Shown one piece after another: positions 14,895 through 18,960 of a stretch of DNA of 18,960 nt. The stretch spans positions 1 through 18,960 of the forward strand of contig CAYJEW010000036.1 in assembly GCA_964369525.1 (NCBI GenBank), in the 5' to 3' direction. The DNA is from JAAYCI01 sp964369525 (GTDB lineage Bacteria > Bacillota > Clostridia > Oscillospirales > Ruminococcaceae). The notes below the pieces were generated by a model. That model searched no databases, had not been told where the DNA came from, and saw only the letters and a list, made by a program, of their open reading frames with translations. Position 1 is the first letter of the stretch, and every line of letters starts with the position of its first letter. The position numbers and the translations under genes were made by a program.

Positions 14895-14943
14895 AATTAC
14901 GCCCCCTTACATGCTAAATGTAATGTTGAACTCTTTTTGAACT

Positions 14944-15540
14944 TTAAAAATTCTGCTCGCAATATGTAACTATAGCCTGTAGCGCCTTGCCGTTTAGATG
15001 AAACCCATCCGGCTCGGTATAACCTGGCAGGCAGAAGCCGTCGCCTGCTGAAATTTGGGCGAAGCTATTTAAAAATTTTATATTGCGCTGTTCACAAAGC
15101 TTTTCAAGGCCTGCGTTAAACTGTTTTATACATTCGGAGGTGTCATCTCCAAGCCAGCTGCCGTGCGCTATCGGCGGAATGCTGTTTATAGCCAGTGTGC
15201 TTTGCGGCGACGCGGTTTGCAAAGCGTCGAGCGCCTCTTGGTAGTAGCGTAGATACTGCTCGCATTGCATAACGGCTACATCGTTTGTGCCTAGCATTAT
15301 TACCGCTTTTTGCGGCTTTGCGTAGCGCATTGCCTCTACTATGGTCAGGTTGCGTTTGTCTTGCCGCTCAATGCATGGCAAGCGGGTTACGTCTTCTACT
15401 CCGATGCCCGACATCGCAAAAAGACGTGTACCGTCGCTGATTATCCCATAGCGATGCATACGCACCGTGTTGGAATCGCCAATATAGTGCAACAGGTTTT
15501 GTTGCTGTCTTGTGGGGTTGTTTACCATATGCATAGCCAC
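14944..15540 (-). CDS. SGNH/GDSL hydrolase
   Basis: 198 residues of the GDSL esterase/lipase fold. Block I is IGDSNT (Ser23 nucleophile), block III VIMLGTNDV (81-88, Asn86 for the oxyanion hole), block V DGFHLNG (Asp178, His181). No signal peptide, so it is cytoplasmic. It probably removes acyl or acetyl groups from a small or carbohydrate substrate. The start is uncertain: a GTG at 15540 shares one base with the TAG stop of the upstream gene, and ATG codons lie at 15534 and 15528. No strong ribosome site precedes any of them, which suggests translation coupled to the upstream gene. Confidence 0.87.
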   Translation of the reverse strand: MAMHMVNNPTRQQQNLLHYIGDSNTVRMHRYGIISDGTRLFAMSGIGVEDVTRLPCIERQDKRNLTIVEAMRYAKPQKAVIMLGTNDVAVMQCEQYLRYYQEALDALQTASPQSTLAINSIPPIAHGSWLGDDTSECIKQFNAGLEKLCEQRNIKFLNSFAQISAGDGFCLPGYTEPDGFHLNGKALQAIVTYCEQNF

Positions 15541-16361
15541 TAAAACACGCTTGCCATGGCTACAATATTGCTAGCTAAATCGCCGCGGTAGTCTTCGTCT
15601 TTAGGACGCATACTGCTTACAACTACGCCCTCGCCGCCCATAAGCTCGGTGGCGTGAACAAAGCGATTGTCGCCCATGTACATGCCAACGCTACCGCTGA
15701 AGAATAAGATATCTCCCTCGGACAATTGTTTTTGGTTTATAGGACGTAGTAGGCCGCCCGGAATAAATTCTTTTTTGCGGGGAATGGTGATTCCGTTTAT
15801 GTGGTAGCTTATAGCCATAAGACCTGCGGAGTCTATGCCCATTGGAGAGCGACCGCCACTGCGCCATGCAGCGCCGTTATAAGAGAGCGCTGTTTCTACA
15901 AGGTTCCAGCGCATGTCTTCTTCAGAAATAGCTTTCCAGTTAGTGATAACCTCTCCCATATAGGATGCACGTGTGTAGCCCACACCACCATCAACAAGCC
16001 CTACTTTTTGCCAGCCATCCATCTGCGGCGGTGCAAGCTCTACCAAAATTCCACCACGGGTAAGCGACACCAGCCGCTGCGATTCGGCAGTGGGCTGCTT
16101 TTGCACGTCTATATAAGGCGCTAGTACCACCATTTTTTTATACTTACGCCAAGCCGCAGCAAAGTCTTGCGCGGTTACTAGGCAGGCTGTGGGCATGTAG
16201 CCTTCGCTTTGGTACTCGGTGCGTATATAGCACCAGCCCTTTTCGCTTTCTTGTATTACCTGTACCGACATGCCATATAACCCCTCATCTTGACGCGTGC
16301 TATCCAGCGAAGGGCTTTGATATATAGGGGCGATATCTACACATATTGTTGCAAGGGCCAT
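15540..16361 (-). CDS. YkfC-like SH3-NlpC/P60 protein with both catalytic residues replaced (predicted pseudo-peptidase)
   Basis: 273 residues from the ATG at 16361. GGAG lies 8 bases upstream; an in-frame GTG at 16370 overlaps that site and is less likely. Two SH3b-like halves (about residues 1-65 and 75-135) precede a C-terminal NlpC/P60 domain, as in YkfC, which cuts gamma-D-Glu-diamino acid bonds of muropeptides in the cytoplasm. The active-site loop reads GIDSAGL where GIDCSGL is expected (Ser178), and the second motif reads SGSVGMYMG where HVGIYLG is expected (Ser224). The third polar residue is kept (RFVHA, His236). No signal peptide. With the nucleophile and general base both changed, hydrolysis is unlikely; binding or a scaffold role is more plausible. 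The fold around the site is otherwise well conserved. Confidence 0.85.
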   Translation of the reverse strand: MALATICVDIAPIYQSPSLDSTRQDEGLYGMSVQVIQESEKGWCYIRTEYQSEGYMPTACLVTAQDFAAAWRKYKKMVVLAPYIDVQKQPTAESQRLVSLTRGGILVELAPPQMDGWQKVGLVDGGVGYTRASYMGEVITNWKAISEEDMRWNLVETALSYNGAAWRSGGRSPMGIDSAGLMAISYHINGITIPRKKEFIPGGLLRPINQKQLSEGDILFFSGSVGMYMGDNRFVHATELMGGEGVVVSSMRPKDEDYRGDLASNIVAMASVF

Positions 16362-16413
16362 AACAGTCACTCCATTTCACAATTATTCATCACGTAAACT
16401 ATACAGCACTTAA

Positions 16414-17649
16414 TTACGGCTGAGCTGATAGCATTCGAGAATCTACCAGGCGAGGGCGGTTTGCAGGAACTATTGGCCCTGCAATATGCTTTAGCCTTTG
16501 TAAAAGCTCGTCTTTTTCAAGCCATGTTTTATCAATTATAGTTATGCCAAGCTCGTCTGCGCGAGATTGCAAGGCCTTATGGTCGTTGCCAAGGCGGCCT
16601 GCCGTAACAATTACCGCTCTGCTATTCCTACCGCCAAAGCGGGTGGCAAGCAGGCGAATTTCGCTTATGGCAAGTGCCGAAGGCAAGCTCATTTTACAGC
16701 TGATAAAAACCGGCGTTACGCCCTTTACCAAAAATACATCCACCTCATTTTTGGCGTTGTCTGTACCACCTACAACACCATCCCAGTCTATTACCACGCT
16801 GGTACGCACCTCGTCAAAAAGGCCTGACGATTTTGCTGTTACATAGCAAAACAGCTCTAGCCATACACCTTCAACAAGCAAACACTTGCGGTGGGTGACG
16901 CTTTTAAAATGCATTTCTACATGGTTTTTGCCTATATGCAGATGGGTGAAAAGCCCGCATTCGCGCAGGCGCTGTAACAACACAGGGTTTGCATGCACAC
17001 CACGGCGCACCCCTTTGGGGCGGCGCGGGCCTTCTATCTGTAGCATGCTCATAGGCTTGCCGGAACACACATTTTGCAGCCATGATACAAACTCGCTCCA
17101 TGCTTTTGGGTTTTTTTGTACAATTTCAAATGTGGTTAGCACATCTTTTTCAAAGTCTTCATTAAGCTCGTCTAGCGCAAAATGGCCATACCCATGCACT
17201 GTTGCGCCTGTCATGGCAAACACCTCTTCGGGCAAAAACACCGGCATTTCAAACTGCTGTTCAAACTCTTCGCATCCGTACAGGTTTATAAAGCGGCCAC
17301 TATTTACATCAATATAAAAACCTGGCTGTTTATTCTCAGAAAAAAATGCACCTGCAACCACCAGCACAAGGTCGCTGCCGCCCGAAAAATCGAACACACA
17401 TCCTGGGTAATCACGCACAACGGCTTTCATAACCCTATGTACGCCTAGAGGATCGAGCGCATTAAAATAATAAAAGCGCGGCTGAGTTTTTATGCCACGC
17501 CGCTTGAACAGGCGATATACTGCAGATTCTTTTAAAAACTGAGAATCGCGCGAGTCGCACAAAAACACAACTACATCCGGTTTAAAAATACAAGACGCCA
17601 GCACGTTAACCACCGGTTCGCGATCGAAAAATTCTACTAAAACTCGCAC
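16414..17649 (-). CDS. CARF-domain protein with PD-(D/E)XK nuclease-like domain (DUF1887, Card1/Can2-like)
   Basis: 411 residues. The N-terminal Rossmann-like CARF half (about 1-135) begins with strand VLVEFFDREPVVNVL. It holds FDFSGGSDLVLVVAGAF (86-102), equivalent to the GGTK-type loop that lines the cyclic oligoadenylate pocket in this family. A middle winged-helix-like part links to a C-terminal PD-(D/E)XK fold: VWLELF (Glu265), KNEVDVFLV (Glu302, Asp304) and VFISCK (Lys319). Card1/Can2 carry Glu-x-Lys at the last motif; here it is Ser-Cys-Lys. Relatives are activated by cyclic tetra-adenylate from type III CRISPR and cut DNA or RNA, but no cas gene or CRISPR array is present. GTG start with AGGGG 7 bases upstream. 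First gene of a six-gene operon. The ligand and activity here are inferred only. Confidence 0.83.
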   Translation of the reverse strand: MRVLVEFFDREPVVNVLASCIFKPDVVVFLCDSRDSQFLKESAVYRLFKRRGIKTQPRFYYFNALDPLGVHRVMKAVVRDYPGCVFDFSGGSDLVLVVAGAFFSENKQPGFYIDVNSGRFINLYGCEEFEQQFEMPVFLPEEVFAMTGATVHGYGHFALDELNEDFEKDVLTTFEIVQKNPKAWSEFVSWLQNVCSGKPMSMLQIEGPRRPKGVRRGVHANPVLLQRLRECGLFTHLHIGKNHVEMHFKSVTHRKCLLVEGVWLELFCYVTAKSSGLFDEVRTSVVIDWDGVVGGTDNAKNEVDVFLVKGVTPVFISCKMSLPSALAISEIRLLATRFGGRNSRAVIVTAGRLGNDHKALQSRADELGITIIDKTWLEKDELLQRLKHIAGPIVPANRPRLVDSRMLSAQP

Positions 17650-17736
17650 TCGGCTTCCCCTCCCTTGGTAACACAGCCTCTATGCCAAAGCAAGGCCAGA
17701 AAACGAATTTCGCTTCATACGGCCACACTCTATATT

Positions 17737-17765
17737 ATTTTACAGCAAACCGCCCCATGTTGCAA
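17737..17765 (-). promoter_or_regulatory. Promoter of the CARF-to-KamA operon
   Basis: Minus strand: -35 TTGCAA (17760-17765), 17-base spacer, -10 TAAAAT (17737-17742). Transcription would start about 80 bases before the GTG of the CARF gene. No other good promoter is seen within the operon. Confidence 0.7.
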
Positions 17766-17793
17766 GGAGCAGCAGATATATACAGCATGCAAA

Positions 17794-17825
17794 TCAAGGA
17801 ATAGTACATTTGTACTATTCCTTGA
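17794..17825. repeat. Perfect 14-bp inverted repeat
   Basis: TCAAGGAATAGTAC, 4-base loop, GTACTATTCCTTGA. It lies between two divergent genes (starts at 17649 and 17953) and is not followed by a T run on the plus strand; on the minus strand only three T follow (after the GA that closes the stem). A regulator site, a structured RNA or a remnant mobile palindrome are all possible. Confidence 0.75.
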
Positions 17826-17846
17826 CTAGCTGCGCGTTGCTTAATT

Positions 17847-17869
17847 ATAACAATGCTAATGCTTGTTAT
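17847..17869. repeat. Inverted repeat ATAACAA-N9-TTGTTAT
   Basis: 7-bp perfect arms separated by TGCTAATGC, just upstream of the likely promoter of the AI-2E-family gene. Size and place suit an operator for a dimeric regulator. AT-rich, so chance cannot be excluded. Confidence 0.4.
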
Positions 17870-17883
17870 TAAAAATGGTGCTA

Positions 17884-17916
17884 TTGCTGGCAATTTTGCG
17901 CAAAAAATAGTATACT
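17884..17916 (+). promoter_or_regulatory. Possible promoter of the AI-2E-family gene
   Basis: -10 candidates TAGTAT (17908-17913) or TATACT (17911-17916). TTGCTG (17884-17889) lies 18 bases before the first. The -35 match is modest. Confidence 0.35.
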
Positions 17917-17952
17917 AATTTTGTATGTAATTTATGTTAGCGAGGTGCATGA

Positions 17953-18960
17953 ATGCCTGAAACCGAGAAGATGCGATCTTTTATAATTAGGTTTTTTTAC
18001 CTAGCTATTTGGGTTACGCTTATATATTTGTTTTTGCAGTATGCTTTACCGGTGCTTACGCCTATTATCATGGCATTTGTTATTGCATTTTTGCTGAACC
18101 CTTTGATAAATTTGGTTGCTAAAAGAACACGCCTTGGCCGAAAGTCGGCTGCCATAATTTTGCTTTGCATTTTATATTTGGTGCTTGGCGCTGTAATTAG
18201 CCTTGTAGGAGCCACCGTGATAATTTCGCTTAGCGAATGGTTTACAGACCTGCCCTCCATGTACCTTACAAGCATAGAGCCGTTAATTAGCAATACTTAC
18301 ACATTTTTAGACCGCATAATAATTCAAATAGACCCTGCCATATATGAGTTTTTTGAATCGGTTAGCGACAGTATTGCAGATGCCGGTGCTTCGCTGGTAA
18401 CCTCACTTTCTACAGGAGTATTCGACTCTGCGGCCAATGTTGCCGGGCAGGTGCCTTGGGTTGTGGTGGGCACAGTACTATGCATTATTGCGTCGTTCTT
18501 TTTTGTGGTAGACTACTATAAAATAATTGCATTCGCGGCGCAGCAGTTACCCTTAAGCGCAAAGCGCCGACTGCTGTTAATAAAAGATTATTTAATAAAT
18601 GTACTTTTCAAGTTTGCACGCGCATATATAATTTTGCTGTCAATCACATTTGCCGAAGTGTTTGTAGGCCTTAGCATTCTTCGTATAAACGGAGCATTCC
18701 CAATTGCGCTTATAACTGCCGCTGTGGATATTCTACCTGTATTTGGCACCGGCACAATTATGATACCTTGGGCATTGTTCTCACTTATTACCGGCAACAT
18801 TCCCAGAGGCATTGGCCTTGCGCTATTATATATAGTTGTACTGGTGGTTAGGCAGATTTTAGAGCCGCGTATAATTGGCCACCAGATTGGTTTGTACCCA
18901 CTGCTTACACTTATATGCATGTTTGTAGGGCGCAGTTGTTTGGCTTTTTTGGTATGTTGG
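17953..18960 (+). CDS. AI-2E/PerM-family membrane protein (YtvI-like), runs off window, likely frameshifted at its end
   Basis: 336 codons with no stop before the edge. GAGGTG (17943-17948) precedes the ATG at 17953. The family pattern is clear: two N-terminal helices with LPVLTPIIMAFVIAFLLNPLI, a long amphipathic middle part (about 90-160), LCIIASFFFVVDYYKI, then the C-terminal core ITAAVDILPVFGTGTIMIPW and VRQILEPRIIGHQIGLYPLLTL. Relatives continue FVG-x-x-LFG-(F/I)-x-G, but the reading frame here gives FVGRSCLAFLVCW. One extra G in the GGG run at 18928-18930 would restore GAQLFGFFGML. It may export a small molecule or ions; the name AI-2E does not prove autoinducer export. Divergent from the CARF operon. 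Confidence 0.85.
   Translation, partial: MPETEKMRSFIIRFFYLAIWVTLIYLFLQYALPVLTPIIMAFVIAFLLNPLINLVAKRTRLGRKSAAIILLCILYLVLGAVISLVGATVIISLSEWFTDLPSMYLTSIEPLISNTYTFLDRIIIQIDPAIYEFFESVSDSIADAGASLVTSLSTGVFDSAANVAGQVPWVVVGTVLCIIASFFFVVDYYKIIAFAAQQLPLSAKRRLLLIKDYLINVLFKFARAYIILLSITFAEVFVGLSILRINGAFPIALITAAVDILPVFGTGTIMIPWALFSLITGNIPRGIGLALLYIVVLVVRQILEPRIIGHQIGLYPLLTLICMFVGRSCLAFLVCW

Noticed and set aside
16414..18960. Possible CRISPR array or cas genes near the CARF protein
   Set aside because: No regularly spaced direct repeats were seen anywhere in the window, and no cas-like protein is encoded.

Overview
The window looks like a draft or metagenome-assembled scaffold (one 10-N gap at 3929-3938) from a Gram-positive, low-to-mid GC anaerobic Clostridia, probably of the Oscillospiraceae/Ruminococcaceae type. 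The evidence is strong AGGAGG-type ribosome binding sites, sigma-A promoters, a HrcA/CIRCE-controlled groESL operon, LxxC lipoproteins, a DUF4358-MBOAT-DHHW surface-polymer cluster and a CCA-encoding tRNA. This is inferred from gene content; no species can be named.

Left part, minus strand (1-6604): an unusually long acyl-CoA dehydrogenase (3' end outside the window), groEL and groES behind a promoter plus CIRCE, a YegS/BmrU-type lipid kinase, a small two-helix membrane protein, tRNA-Val(CAC) with its own promoter and terminator, and a Gx-transporter/EetB-like membrane protein. The groES-groEL junction is present twice, once on each side of the N gap, with about 12% silent divergence. This is either a mis-joined pair of strain variants or a tandem groESL duplication.

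Middle (6605-8599): a 324-base non-coding, strongly structured stretch. Next come a lipoprotein ApbE (FAD:protein FMN transferase, minus strand) and, divergently, a small lipoprotein carrying one FMN-attachment motif (plus strand). The two genes are driven by back-to-back promoters whose -35 boxes form the arms of a perfect palindrome. With the Gx protein, this resembles a reduced flavin-based extracellular electron-transfer module.

Plus strand (8773-12028): a three-gene operon of DUF4358-like lipoprotein, MBOAT O-acyltransferase and DHHW (AlgJ/AlgX-like) protein, likely for O-acylation of a surface polymer. It ends in a bidirectional terminator shared with the converging operon.

Minus strand (12142-17649): a tight six-gene operon behind one good promoter. 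It encodes a CARF-type sensor fused to a PD-(D/E)XK-like domain (DUF1887/Card1/Can2-like) with no CRISPR-Cas genes nearby, a YkfC-like SH3-NlpC/P60 protein whose catalytic Cys and His are both Ser, an SGNH esterase, a YjjG-like nucleotidase, a monoacylglycerol-lipase-like hydrolase and a KamA-family radical SAM enzyme. The orphan CARF protein and its pseudo-peptidase neighbour are the most unusual content.

Right edge (17953-18960): an AI-2E/PerM-family membrane protein running off the window, with a probable one-base frameshift just before the edge.
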